From Pseudomonas sp. C2B4 (GTDB lineage Bacteria > Pseudomonadota > Gammaproteobacteria > Pseudomonadales > Pseudomonadaceae), in NCBI RefSeq assembly GCF_013359695.1, contig NZ_JABFMU010000018.1, positions 38,819-102,818 of the forward strand: a stretch of DNA of 64,000 bases, in the 5' to 3' direction. The notes under the pieces were generated by a model. That model had not been told where the DNA came from and searched no databases. It saw nothing but the letters and a program-made list of their open reading frames with translations. Of this stretch, positions 1-7,816 are shown piece by piece; the first letter of the stretch is position 1; each line of letters starts with the position of its first letter. The translations under genes were made by a program, and so were the position numbers.

Positions 1-190
1 GGGCTTCATCGAGGCTGACGTCGATCTGGCGTTCGTCGGCGGCGGCCTTGTACCACTTGGACAGGCAGTTACGGCAGAAACCCGAGAGGTTCATCAGGTC
101 GATGTTCTGCACATCCTTGCGGCTGTCCAGATGGGCCACCAGCCGGCGAAAGGCGGCGGCTTCAAGCTCAAGGCGTTGTTGATCGTTCAT
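1..190 (-). CDS. DUF1244 family protein (partial, 3' end outside window)
   Basis: The complement of the first 190 bases reads from an ATG at 190 into a small hydrophilic protein whose first 63 codons are visible. It contains NLSGFCRNCLSKWY, the Cys-x-x-Cys signature I associate with the DUF1244 family, whose members are about 100 residues and of unknown function. A GGGAGG-like stretch is not in the right place on this strand, so the start rests on homology. It lies 84 bp downstream of folX in the same direction and is probably the last gene of the pterin operon. The intergenic hairpin arms at 211-220 and 251-260 could reduce read-through. The C-terminus lies outside the window. Confidence 0.8.
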   Translation of the reverse strand, partial: MNDQQRLELEAAAFRRLVAHLDSRKDVQNIDLMNLSGFCRNCLSKWYKAAADERQIDVSLDEA

Positions 191-210
191 GGGAGGTCTC
201 GGCGAGACAG

Positions 211-260
211 CTGCAAGCTGCAGGAATGGATTGGGGTGGCGAGCAGTTTACAGCTTGCAG
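211..260. repeat. Inverted repeat between folX and the DUF1244 gene
   Basis: CTGCAAGCTG (211-220) and CAGCTTGCAG (251-260) are perfect 10-bp inverted copies separated by 30 bases. No T-tract follows on either strand, so this is more likely an RNA hairpin or processing site within the operon than a strong terminator. Confidence 0.5.
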
Positions 261-274
261 CCGGCTGCTTGTAG

Positions 275-646
275 CTAGCGGCTCGCTGCCAGCGTAATCG
301 ACACCGACTCGGCAAATCGCAGGGCATGGGGCTTGTCGACTTCGACCTCGGCGTACAGCACCGATTCGTTGGCCATGACCAGGTCCAGCAACTCCTGGGT
401 CAGGCGTTCGAGCAGGGCAAAGCGATTGCCCTCGACGTGAGCGATGATCGCCTTGGTGATGGTCCGGTAATTGAGCGCATGATCGATATCGTTGTCGCGC
501 ACCGCTTCCTGGGCTGCGTAGAGGATGGTCAGGTTGATCAACACATCCTGCTTGTTGAGGATCTCGTCCTCGTTGATGCCGATGTAGGTGCGCAGGCACA
601 GGTCCTTGACCCGGATGCGTGCCATGCCTGGTTGAAGTTGTGGCAT
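275..646 (-). CDS. folX: Dihydroneopterin triphosphate 2'-epimerase
   Basis: The 123-residue product belongs to the FolB/FolX fold (dihydroneopterin aldolase family). It converts 7,8-dihydroneopterin triphosphate to the dihydromonapterin form. Visible family features are [16 protein letters not shown] near the N-terminus, [10 protein letters not shown] in the middle and the ALLERLTQ helix. Placement directly after folE and folM argues for FolX rather than the FolB aldolase. The ATG at 646 lies 2 bp after the folE stop with GGAG about nine bases upstream, which indicates translational coupling. With FolE and FolM it would make tetrahydromonapterin, the cofactor of phenylalanine hydroxylase in pseudomonads. 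Confidence 0.9.
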   Translation of the reverse strand: MPQLQPGMARIRVKDLCLRTYIGINEDEILNKQDVLINLTILYAAQEAVRDNDIDHALNYRTITKAIIAHVEGNRFALLERLTQELLDLVMANESVLYAEVEVDKPHALRFAESVSITLAASR

Positions 647-648
647 TA

Positions 649-1224
649 CTACTTGCTCCGTCCAATCAATTGCAGGAACTCCTGGCGGGTATTACTCGAC
701 TCGCGGAAGGCGCCGAGCATCACCGAGGTGTTCATGGTCGAATTCTGCTTCTCGACGCCGCGCATCATCATGCACATATGCTGGGCCTCGATGACTACTG
801 CGACACCGGCCGCACCGGTCACGTGTTGCACCGCCTCGGCGATTTGCCGGGTGAGGTTTTCCTGGATTTGCAGGCGGCGGGCAAACATGTCCACCAGCCG
901 CGCGATCTTCGACAGGCCCAGCACCTTGCCGGTTGGAATATAAGCCACATGCGCCTTGCCGATGAAGGGCAGCATGTGATGTTCGCAGAGCGAATACAGC
1001 TCGATGTTGTCGACGATCACCATTTCATCGTTGTCGGAGGCGAACAGCGCACCGTTGACGATCTCTTCGACACTTTGCTCATAGCCGTGACAGAGATACT
1101 GCATGGCCTTGGCCGCGCGCAACGGGGTATCGCGCAGGCCTTCGCGGTCGGGGTTTTCCCCGAGGCCGAGGAGGATCTGGCGATAGCTCTCGGACAGGGC
1201 ATTCTGGGGCAGGGATAGCGTCAT
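649..1224 (-). CDS. folE: GTP cyclohydrolase I
   Basis: The 191-residue protein has the normal length and motifs of type I (zinc) GTP cyclohydrolases. The [10 protein letters not shown] segment carries the zinc-binding Cys and His, and a second cysteine lies in the CMMMRG segment. The family reaction opens GTP to 7,8-dihydroneopterin triphosphate and formate, the first step of pterin and folate synthesis. The gene sits between folM (20 bp upstream) and folX (2 bp downstream) in a compact operon, so it is probably the paralogue dedicated to monapterin rather than folate. In Pseudomonas putida a folE gene is reported as light-inducible under class II LitR control, and a LitR homologue lies about 1.7 kb away here. 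Confidence 0.95.
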   Translation of the reverse strand: MTLSLPQNALSESYRQILLGLGENPDREGLRDTPLRAAKAMQYLCHGYEQSVEEIVNGALFASDNDEMVIVDNIELYSLCEHHMLPFIGKAHVAYIPTGKVLGLSKIARLVDMFARRLQIQENLTRQIAEAVQHVTGAAGVAVVIEAQHMCMMMRGVEKQNSTMNTSVMLGAFRESSNTRQEFLQLIGRSK

Positions 1225-1244
1225 GGAAGATCCTCGCGGAGCAC

Positions 1245-1955
1245 TTATTTGATGTGCCTTCCGCCGTTGACGGTCAGGGTCGTGCCAGTGACATACGGGT
1301 TGTCGAGCAAATAGCGCAGGCTGTGGTAAATCACTTCGCTGCCGGGTTCGATGCCCAGCGCGGATTTGGCCAGTGCCTTGGCGCGGTAGGCCGCGTCGTC
1401 ATCAGGATTGAACAGTAGCAGGGCCGGCGCAATTGCGTTGACCTTGATGCCTGGCGCGTACTTCGCGGCGAAGGACAGGGTCAGGCTGTCGAGCCCGGCT
1501 TTGCTGGCGCAATAACCGATGTGTTTGCTGCTGCCCCTGCGGGTCACGTCATCGCTGATGTGCACGATATCGGCAGGGCTCGAGCGTTCGAGCAGATCGG
1601 CGCAATGCAGGTTGATCAGGTAGGGCGCCAGCATGTGCACATTGAACATGCGGGTGAACGCCGCCGCGTCGGTGTCCGGGGTTTCGGCCAGCCACTCCGA
1701 AGCGTTGTGGACAATCGCTCGCAGGCTGTCGACACGGGTTTTCAGTTCGCTGATGAAGGCGAAGATCCCGGCTTCGCTGGAGAAGTCCGCGAACACCGCG
1801 GTCGCCCCCAGGTCACGCAGGATTTGCACGCCGGGGCGTTCGGTGCGGTAGCTGAAAACCACGCGGTGGCCGTCCTCGAGCAAGCGCTGCGCACAGTGCA
1901 GTCCGACACGCTGGCCGGCACCGGTGATGAGGATGGGGGCTGCGGAGGAAGTCAT
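1245..1955 (-). CDS. folM: Dihydromonapterin reductase
   Basis: This is a 236-residue short-chain dehydrogenase. The N-terminal [12 protein letters not shown] is the TGxxxRxG-type NADPH-binding loop typical of FolM and pteridine reductases, and [11 protein letters not shown] provides the YxxxK catalytic pair. The C-terminus [17 protein letters not shown] is characteristic of FolM. It reduces dihydromonapterin to tetrahydromonapterin with NADPH. The frame is open upstream, but the ATG at 1955 places the first strand correctly, so I chose that over the start at 1982. It is the first gene of the folM-folE-folX operon. Confidence 0.9.
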   Translation of the reverse strand: MTSSAAPILITGAGQRVGLHCAQRLLEDGHRVVFSYRTERPGVQILRDLGATAVFADFSSEAGIFAFISELKTRVDSLRAIVHNASEWLAETPDTDAAAFTRMFNVHMLAPYLINLHCADLLERSSPADIVHISDDVTRRGSSKHIGYCASKAGLDSLTLSFAAKYAPGIKVNAIAPALLLFNPDDDAAYRAKALAKSALGIEPGSEVIYHSLRYLLDNPYVTGTTLTVNGGRHIK

Positions 1956-2030
1956 GAAAGGCTCGCGTCGCGGTGAGAGCAAAACTATACCAGCGACGGC
2001 ATCGGACTACCTATTGGTGCAGCATTCTCT

Positions 2031-2120
2031 GTGGGAGCGAGCCTGCTCGCGAAGGCGGTGTGTCAGTCAGCAAAAGTGTCGCATGTGCCGGCCTCTTCGC
2101 GAGCAGGCTCGCTCCCACAA
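2031..2120. repeat. REP doublet (GTGGGAGCGAGCCTGCTCGC class, head-to-head)
   Basis: One copy reads GTGGGAGCGAGCCTGCTCGC from 2031, and its inverse (GCGAGCAGGCTCGCTCCCAC) ends near 2119, separated by about 45 bp. This pairing is typical of intergenic REP/BIME elements in fluorescent pseudomonads. It lies between the two minus-strand genes. Confidence 0.9.
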
Positions 2121-2128
2121 GGGGGGTA

Positions 2129-2698
2129 TCAGTGGTTTTGAGTGGAGGGTTCGGCAGGCAATGGCCGCGTTGGCGCGCTATTCAGCCAACCCGCCAACAG
2201 CCGGGTCGACAGCGGAATAAACAAATAGACCATCAACGGCGTCAGGCACAGGGTACTGATGAAGACGCGAGGCAGCAGCGACATCTCGGCCAGCAACGGC
2301 CCCAATACAAAGTTAAAGAGCAGTGACACCGGGAAAAACGCCAGCCAGATCGCCACCGCTTGCTTCCAGCGTGGCGGGCGTTGGCCGGCCGCGCCGAACC
2401 AGCCTTCGATGCCGCTGACCCGATGCTCCGTCGGATGGGCGAACAAATCACTGCCGCGGGCCAGCCACGCCGTGCGCGAGGCGGAATGCTCCCAGGCATG
2501 CAGGGTATGTTCGTCGGCAAAGCGAAAAATGATCTGGAATTCGTCATCGTCGGGTGGCGGAGCGAGCACGCCGGAACCGAGATAACCGGGGAAGTCGGTG
2601 GCCAGTTGTTCGCCTTCGCGCAACCAGGCGATCAGGTCCTGATAACGCCCATTGGCGACGCGGCGCGCAACCATCAGCGTGACGGGGGAGGTAGACAT
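2129..2698 (-). CDS. Antibiotic-biosynthesis-monooxygenase-like domain protein with two membrane helices
   Basis: The 189-residue protein has an N-terminal ferredoxin-like dimeric alpha-beta barrel domain (about residues 1-105: VTLMVARRV, FQIIFRFADEHTLHAWEHS), followed by two hydrophobic segments at about 118-140 and 148-172. Pseudomonas proteins of this ABM-plus-membrane type have no established function to my knowledge. Two adjacent ATGs exist; the second (2698) has a GGAG seven bases upstream, so I used it. It is transcribed away from the LitR-like gene and shares the 220-bp intergenic region with it, so it is a likely target of that regulator. Confidence 0.75.
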   Translation of the reverse strand: MSTSPVTLMVARRVANGRYQDLIAWLREGEQLATDFPGYLGSGVLAPPPDDDEFQIIFRFADEHTLHAWEHSASRTAWLARGSDLFAHPTEHRVSGIEGWFGAAGQRPPRWKQAVAIWLAFFPVSLLFNFVLGPLLAEMSLLPRVFISTLCLTPLMVYLFIPLSTRLLAGWLNSAPTRPLPAEPSTQNH

Positions 2699-2846
2699 CA
2701 TGTATCTCCATAAACAAACGCGTCGCTCCGGGTAGGAGTTTCGCCAGGCGCAGCGCCGGGGTGGTGGGCTGCGTCTCGTGATAAGCAAGGATTATTCCTG
2801 AATCTGCCCTGTTGCGCCTGTGGCGTTTATCGATTATTCCGGCATT

Positions 2847-2868
2847 GAATCTTTACGGAATCTTTACG
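2847..2868. promoter_or_regulatory. Tandem 11-bp repeat in the litR-like promoter
   Basis: GAATCTTTACG occurs twice head-to-tail with no spacer (2847-2857 and 2858-2868), about 50 bp before the regulator's ATG and 150 bp from the divergent gene. LitR/CarH-type MerR regulators are known to use 11-bp repeats overlapping the -35 region of their own promoters, so this is a plausible autoregulatory operator. I did not find another copy of the motif in the window by reading. Confidence 0.5.
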
Positions 2869-2918
2869 GGGCAGGAGCGTTAGAATGGATCCCATATTTA
2901 CATGGATGTTGAAAGCAG

Positions 2919-3878
2919 ATGCCCATACTCACTGACGCTGTAGCTGATGTGTCCCCTGCGCTCTCTCTTGAACGGGAAGAGCTCTTTCCCATTCGCGAGG
3001 TGGCGCGGCTGACGGGCGTCAATCCGGTCACGCTACGCGCATGGGAGCGGCGTTATGGGCTGATCGTGCCCACGCGCACCGAAAGCGGGCATCGGCTGTA
3101 CTCCATGACCGATATTGAGCGTGTGCGCAGCATTCTCGATTGGATCGAGCGTGGTGTGGCGGTCAGTAAAATCGGCAAGATCCTCGCCAAGGCGGCGCCG
3201 CTTGAGGCGCTGTCGCACATCATCCCCAGCGACCTTGTTCAGGCCGACTATGCGCAATGGCAGCAGCAGGTCCAGACCGCCGTCAGTGCTTTTGACGATG
3301 TTCAACTGGAGCAGGTCTACGGACAGATCTTTTCCACTTACTCCCAGCCCGTCGTATTCCAGGACATCCTTGTCCCGCTCTGGAAGCACTTGCTGCAACG
3401 TCAGGAGACCTTCGGCCGAACCAGCGAGTGGCTGTTCCTGGACGGTTTTTTGCGGTCACGGGTTCTGCAGCGCTTGTTGTTGATCCGGGACAAACAACCC
3501 CGGCGAGTCATCGTCAGCGCCCTGGCTGGGCAGTGTCGGGAACTTGAATTGCTGATAGCCGCCCTGTTCCTGAGCAGCGGACAAACCGGCGTAAGGGTGT
3601 TGACCATCGGCCAGCCGTTCGACGAATTGACGCTGGTCTGCGAAAGAATCAAGCCCCAGGCGCTGGTGCTGTTCTCCAATCACGTACCCACCCCCGAATT
3701 GCCACGACGATTGAATCGCCTGGCGATGAGTCTGGATTGTCCGGTGTTGCTGGCCGGCGATGCGTCCGATCTGGCACAGGAAAGCCTCGCCGGGTCATCG
3801 ATTGGCTGCCTGGGTAACGAAGGCACAGTGATGCGCCAGCGACTGAAACAGTTCCTGGCGGGCAACCTGGATACTTGA
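2919..3878 (+). CDS. MerR-family LitR/CarH-like regulator without a B12-binding motif
   Basis: The 319-residue protein has a MerR winged helix at about residues 25-92 (FPIREVARLTGVNPVTLRAW, then RYGLIVPTRTESGHRLYS). A long C-terminal half resembles the B12-binding helical bundle plus Rossmann region of LitR/CarH. The Rossmann part reads SALAGQCRELELLIAAL where B12 binders have a D-x-H-x-x-G signature, so the base-off cobalamin histidine is absent. Such B12-independent LitR proteins occur in Pseudomonas putida (class II LitR, PplR), where a short LOV protein supplies the light signal. Here a LOV gene lies 0.7 kb downstream on the opposite strand. The product is probably a light-relieved repressor of nearby promoters. 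Confidence 0.8.
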   Translation: MPILTDAVADVSPALSLEREELFPIREVARLTGVNPVTLRAWERRYGLIVPTRTESGHRLYSMTDIERVRSILDWIERGVAVSKIGKILAKAAPLEALSHIIPSDLVQADYAQWQQQVQTAVSAFDDVQLEQVYGQIFSTYSQPVVFQDILVPLWKHLLQRQETFGRTSEWLFLDGFLRSRVLQRLLLIRDKQPRRVIVSALAGQCRELELLIAALFLSSGQTGVRVLTIGQPFDELTLVCERIKPQALVLFSNHVPTPELPRRLNRLAMSLDCPVLLAGDASDLAQESLAGSSIGCLGNEGTVMRQRLKQFLAGNLDT

Positions 3879-3880
3879 AG

Positions 3881-4486
3881 TCAGAGATGCAGGGCGGGGT
3901 GGGTCAACCGGTGCTGTTGCAGAATGTACTGGCGCAGGCGTTCGGTTTCGTCCTTGTCGCTCTGACTCAACTGATACGCGTAGAAGCCGTTGTCGGTTTC
4001 TTTCTCGAGTGTGCCGCGCAAGGCGATCCGCTCGTAGCCTGACGGGCTGAACCACAAGGCGAAATGTTTCGGCGCCTTGGTCTTGTTGCGAACTTCCAGC
4101 AAAACACCCTTGAACGACACTTCGTGCACCCACATCGTGCCAGGCTGGCCGTTGGCGTTTTCAAGCGCTACCGGTTCGTCGAGCACCAACCGCCATGGTC
4201 GAACCAGTGGCCCGTCTTCATAAATGACGGGAACGCCTAGACGCAGATGCAGCGCATGAAACTCGTCTTCCACCAAGTGCAGGGGGAAGGTCATTTGCTG
4301 ATTTTCGAAGTTGGCTTGGATGGTGACTTGCTCATGAGCGGCAAGGCGCGTGAGCAAGTCACGGATTTGCGAACCACCGTTGACGAGCAGGCTCGACGTC
4401 GCATCCCGCACATTGAGTTGCGGGTTGTGTTGCATGGTCTGGATGAAATCCAGCTCATCCTGGGTCAGGAGCGCGTCGCGGTGCAT
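3881..4486 (-). CDS. PilZ-like domain protein
   Basis: The longest frame reaches a TTG at 4540, but the first ATG, at 4486, gives a 201-residue protein and is my preferred start; neither has a strong Shine-Dalgarno. The fold pattern suggests a YcgR-type N-domain followed by a PilZ barrel. MWVHEVSFKGVLLEV matches the PilZ (D/N)-x-S-x-x-G strand. The preceding linker (LVRPWRLVLDE) lacks a clean RxxxR c-di-GMP motif, so nucleotide binding is doubtful. It follows the LOV gene directly and is probably co-transcribed with it. A role in a light-to-motility or biofilm output is only inference. Confidence 0.55.
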   Translation of the reverse strand: MHRDALLTQDELDFIQTMQHNPQLNVRDATSSLLVNGGSQIRDLLTRLAAHEQVTIQANFENQQMTFPLHLVEDEFHALHLRLGVPVIYEDGPLVRPWRLVLDEPVALENANGQPGTMWVHEVSFKGVLLEVRNKTKAPKHFALWFSPSGYERIALRGTLEKETDNGFYAYQLSQSDKDETERLRQYILQQHRLTHPALHL

Positions 4487-4540
4487 GGCTAACTCAAAAG
4501 AAATAGTTACAAAGTCATTGGTGATTGTAGTTAATGACAA

Positions 4541-5017
4541 TTAATTCGCTGATTTGTTTGTGCCGTTCGTCGCCTTGAGCGCGGCCAGTTCGGCCTGGAC
4601 TTCAGCCAATTGCGCTTCAAGCTGCGCAACCCGCTGTAGGGCCTTGACCTGGACGGTCACGTCTTTCTGCACGCCGATGAAATAAACCTGCCCGTCATTC
4701 GGATTTTTCACTGTCGAAAGGGACAGCTCATTCCAGAACGGGGTGCCGTCCTTGCGGTAGTTGCGCAGGATTTCCCGGCAGGCTCCTTCGCTGTTCAAGG
4801 CGTCACGAATTTTCGGTAGGGCGTCCTGATCACGGTCCCCGGATTGCAGGAAGCGGCAATCCTGATAGAGGATTTCTTCGCTGGTGTAACCGGTCAGGCG
4901 TTCGAATGCAGGGTTGACGTAAATCAGGATCTTGTCTTGATCGCCTTCCTTTTCGGCAATCACGATACCGTCGTTGGAGGCGTTGATGGCCAGCTGCAGC
5001 AGTTTTGCGTTGATCAT
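4541..5017 (-). CDS. Short LOV blue-light photoreceptor
   Basis: The 158-residue protein is a single LOV/PAS domain plus a C-terminal coiled coil (about residues 122-150, rich in Leu/Ala/Glu/Gln), with no output domain. The flavin-binding signature is YQDCRFLQSGDRDQ, with the adduct-forming cysteine at position 54, and NYRKDGTPFWNELSL supplies flavin contacts. This is very close to the short LOV proteins PpSB1/PpSB2 of Pseudomonas putida, which bind FMN and form dimers. Such proteins signal by protein-protein contact; in P. putida one is reported to antagonise LitR-type repressors in light. The PilZ-like gene begins at or just after this stop. Confidence 0.9.
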   Translation of the reverse strand: MINAKLLQLAINASNDGIVIAEKEGDQDKILIYVNPAFERLTGYTSEEILYQDCRFLQSGDRDQDALPKIRDALNSEGACREILRNYRKDGTPFWNELSLSTVKNPNDGQVYFIGVQKDVTVQVKALQRVAQLEAQLAEVQAELAALKATNGTNKSAN

Positions 5018-5051
5018 CGATAAAACCCTTCCTTGTTGGTTGTTTAGGGGC

Positions 5052-5069
5052 CGTTCTCAATTGAGAACG
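5052..5069. promoter_or_regulatory. Perfect 18-bp palindrome between lov and the flavodoxin gene
   Basis: CGTTCTCAATTGAGAACG is a perfect palindrome 35 bp upstream of the LOV start and 80 bp upstream of the flavodoxin start. No T-tract follows, so it is better read as a dimeric regulator operator in a divergent promoter. The bound factor is unknown. Confidence 0.5.
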
Positions 5070-5148
5070 CCTCTTAGGCATTCTAAAAGAACAATCCAGG
5101 CCGTGCTGTTAATATCCCGGTCTTTTACTCAGCTTCAGGATCAGATTG

Positions 5149-5604
5149 ATGAAAGTTGCCATCATTTCCGGCTCGGTGTACGGCACGGCTGAAGAAGTCG
5201 CCCGGCATGCCGCCAGCATTTTGAAAGCCGCCGGTTTCGAAGCCTGGCACAACCCGCGTGCAACTCTGGCCGATGTGCAGGCCTTTGGGCCCGAAGCTTT
5301 TCTGGCGGTGACCTCGACCACCGGCATGGGCGAGCTGCCGGACAATCTCCAGCCTCTGTATTTCTCGATTCGTGACCAGTTGCCCGCTGCCTGGCGCGGC
5401 TTGCCGGGCGCCGTGATCGGCCTGGGCGATGCGAGCTATGGCGATACATTCTGTGGCGGTGGCGAGTTGATGCGAGAGTTGTTCGCTGAGTTGGGCATCC
5501 GCGAAGTCCTGCCAATGTTGCGCCTGGACGCCAGCGAAAGCGTGACACCGGAAGCGGACGCCGAGCCTTGGCTCGCGGAGCTGGTTGACGCTCTGCGAGG
5601 CTGA
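5149..5604 (+). CDS. Flavodoxin (MioC-like)
   Basis: The 151-residue product shows the flavodoxin FMN phosphate loop SGSVYGTAEEVA (residues 8-19). It also has the expected TSTTGMGELPDN and GLGDASYGDTFCGGG loops that cradle the isoalloxazine ring. Length and loop pattern fit small MioC/YqcA-type flavodoxins, which shuttle low-potential electrons. ATG at 5149 has CAGGA eight bases upstream; the TTG at 5146 is less likely. The electron partner cannot be told from the context. Confidence 0.85.
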   Translation: MKVAIISGSVYGTAEEVARHAASILKAAGFEAWHNPRATLADVQAFGPEAFLAVTSTTGMGELPDNLQPLYFSIRDQLPAAWRGLPGAVIGLGDASYGDTFCGGGELMRELFAELGIREVLPMLRLDASESVTPEADAEPWLAELVDALRG

Positions 5605-5617
5605 TTGACGCGCCATT

Positions 5618-5640
5618 CGAGCACCTGCAATGGGTGCTCG
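5618..5640 (+). terminator. Hairpin after flavodoxin gene
   Basis: CGAGCACC (5618-5625) pairs with GGTGCTCG (5633-5640) 14 bases after the stop. There is no T-run, so it is at best a weak or factor-assisted terminator. Confidence 0.4.
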
Positions 5641-5832
5641 TCATCGTTCTGACGGGGCGACTGAGAATACGATTCTCTGGCGGCGGTGGTTTGACATGGA
5701 TCCAACCTTCCCGGGCCGCTGACTCGTTCGGCCATCAAGCTGGCTGCCAATGCAACTACGCGAACCCGGAGGGCTGACTAGACTCGATAGTCATTGGAAA
5801 CACTCCATAATAAAAACCAGAGGTTCCTAGCC

Positions 5833-6615
5833 GTGAGCGTAGCCCCCGTCCAATCGCCCCACAGTGTCAAAGACCTTGTCAGTGCTGCCGAATGGCAGAC
5901 CCGCGTCGACCTCGCTGCCTGTTATCGCCTGGTGGCTCAGCATGGCTGGGATGATCTGATTTTCACCCACATCTCCGCCAAGGTTCCGGGCACTGAAGAC
6001 TTCCTGATCAACCCGTTCGGGTTGATGTTTCATGAGATCACCGCGTCGAGCCTGGTCAAGGTCGATCAGGCCGGCAACAAACTGATGGACAGCCCCTACG
6101 AGATCAACCCGGCCGGGTACACCATCCATAGTGCCGTGCATGAAGTCCGGCATGATGTGGTCTGCGTACTGCACACTCACACAGCGTCCGGTGTTGCGGT
6201 GTCGGCACAGAAACAGGGCGTATTGCCGATCAGCCAGCAGTCGCTGTTCGTGCTGTCCAGCCTGGCGTATCACGCCTACGAAGGTGTTGCGCTTAATCAT
6301 GAGGAAAAGGCACGACTGCAAGCCGACCTCGGGGAAAACAATTTCCTGATGCTGCACAACCACGGTCTGCTGACCTGCGGCAGCACCATTGCCGACACCT
6401 TCCTGATGATGTTCACGTTCCAGCGCGCTTGCGATATCCAGGTCATGGCACAGAACGGTGGTGCGGAACTGATCGCCATCGAGCCGCAGATATTGGCGGG
6501 TGCCAAGGCGATGATTGCCGGCGTAACCAAAAGTGCTCAAGGCATGGGCGGAGCGTTGGCCTGGCCAGCGCTACTGCGCAAACTCGATAAACTAGACCCG
6601 GGTTATAAACTCTAA
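5833..6615 (+). CDS. Class II aldolase/adducin family protein
   Basis: The 260-residue protein fits the class II aldolase/adducin (AraD/FucA) fold. It shows CYRLVAQHGWDDLIFTHISAKVP near the N-terminus, the metal-binding VLHTHTASGVAVS segment and the third histidine in NNFLMLHNHGLLT. Family members cleave or epimerise phosphorylated or keto sugars with Zn(II), but many bacterial paralogues are unassigned. I chose GTG 5833 (AGAGG nine bases upstream) over the in-frame TTG at 5794. Its stop overlaps the ATG of the next gene (TAATG), so the two products are translated together and probably act in one pathway. Confidence 0.85.
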   Translation: MSVAPVQSPHSVKDLVSAAEWQTRVDLAACYRLVAQHGWDDLIFTHISAKVPGTEDFLINPFGLMFHEITASSLVKVDQAGNKLMDSPYEINPAGYTIHSAVHEVRHDVVCVLHTHTASGVAVSAQKQGVLPISQQSLFVLSSLAYHAYEGVALNHEEKARLQADLGENNFLMLHNHGLLTCGSTIADTFLMMFTFQRACDIQVMAQNGGAELIAIEPQILAGAKAMIAGVTKSAQGMGGALAWPALLRKLDKLDPGYKL

Positions 6616-7514
6616 TGGCACTCGCCGAGATCCCGCTGTGTATCTGGCGCAAGCGCGGCCAGAGCTTCGTATTCCGGGGCCAGACCATCCGTTTCTGGAC
6701 GGCGGGGCAGGGTGAGCCGCTGCTGCTTATTCATGGCTTTCCGAGCGCCAGTTGGGACTGGCATTACCTGTGGCAGCCGCTGACGCAGCGCTATCGCGTG
6801 ATCGCCTGCGACATGCTCGGCTTCGGTGACTCGGCGAAACCCGTGAATCATGAATACAGCCTGCTGGAACAGGCCGATCTGCAACAAGCCCTGCTGGAAC
6901 ACCTGAAGGTCGTGGAGCCGGTGCACCTGCTGGCCCACGATTATGGCGACAGCGTGGCCCAGGAGCTGCTGGCCCGGCACTACGAATCGCACATCCATCT
7001 CGCCAGCTGTGTGTTTCTCAATGGCGGGTTGTTTCCGGAAACCCATCGCCCAGTCCTGATGCAGAAACTGCTGCTCAGCCCCTTGGGCTGGATGATCGGC
7101 CGCGCGTTCAGTCGAGATGGGCTGGTGAAGAGTTTCCGCCAGATCTTCGGCCCGCAAACCCGTCCCACTGAAAGCGAGATGGATGACTTCTGGAGCCTGA
7201 TCGAAACCAATCGCGGCCCGCGGATCATGCACAAATTGATCACCTACATTCCGGAACGGCGGGTGCAGCGCGAGCGTTGGGTCAGTGCAATGCAGCGCGG
7301 CGAAGTGCCGCTGCGGGTGATCGATGGCGAGGTCGATCCAATCTCGGGTGCGCACATGGTGGCGCGTTATCGGGAGCTGATTCCCGATCCGGACGCCGTG
7401 TTGTTGAGCGACATTGGTCATTACCCGCAGATCGAAGCACCGTGCCAGGTGCTCAAGCATTACCTGGCGTTTCGTGACCAACTGATATCGCCGCTCAAGA
7501 TGGCTTGTTCCTGA
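6615..7514 (+). CDS. Alpha/beta hydrolase (haloalkane dehalogenase/epoxide hydrolase-like)
   Basis: The 299-residue hydrolase has the oxyanion-hole motif IHGFPSASWDWHYLW at about 39-53. The nucleophile elbow AHDYGDS has an aspartate at 109, as in haloalkane dehalogenases and epoxide hydrolases, rather than the serine of esterases. The catalytic histidine is in SDIGHYPQIE near the C-terminus, with a likely acid in VIDGEVDP. The substrate is not evident. Translational overlap with the aldolase-like gene suggests a two-step catabolic pair. Confidence 0.85.
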   Translation: MALAEIPLCIWRKRGQSFVFRGQTIRFWTAGQGEPLLLIHGFPSASWDWHYLWQPLTQRYRVIACDMLGFGDSAKPVNHEYSLLEQADLQQALLEHLKVVEPVHLLAHDYGDSVAQELLARHYESHIHLASCVFLNGGLFPETHRPVLMQKLLLSPLGWMIGRAFSRDGLVKSFRQIFGPQTRPTESEMDDFWSLIETNRGPRIMHKLITYIPERRVQRERWVSAMQRGEVPLRVIDGEVDPISGAHMVARYRELIPDPDAVLLSDIGHYPQIEAPCQVLKHYLAFRDQLISPLKMACS

Positions 7515-7545
7515 ATCAGAGGACGTCCTGTGCTAAGGGGGGATT

Positions 7546-7677
7546 TGTGGCGAGGGGATTTATCCCCGTTCGACTGCGTAGCAGTCGTAAAATCTGCGGT
7601 CGTTTTCACCTGACACACCTCGTGGGATGATTTTGGGGCCGCTTCGCAGCCCAACGGGGATGAATCCCCTCGCCACA
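7546..7677. repeat. Long inverted repeat of the TGTGGCGAGGGGATTTATCC family
   Basis: The element begins with TGTGGCGAGGGGATTTATCC and ends with its approximate inverse (GGGATGAATCCCCTCGCCACA). Internal inverted segments include GACTGCGTAGCAGTC and GGGGCCGCTTCGCAGCCC. Related copies are at 17801-17893 and, as a variant, at 30871-31004. It fills most of the 302-bp space before the SDR gene. Confidence 0.85.
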
Positions 7678-7816
7678 GGTTTTGTGTTCGCACTTTTTGC
7701 GGCCAATCATCCCCCTGCCTTATCGCACACCATTCAGCCTCCCCCCTGTTTATTGTGACCCGCAGCGCCGTGCCTGAAACTCCAAGGCAATGTCCCTTGG
7801 CCTGCTGGAGTTCCCC

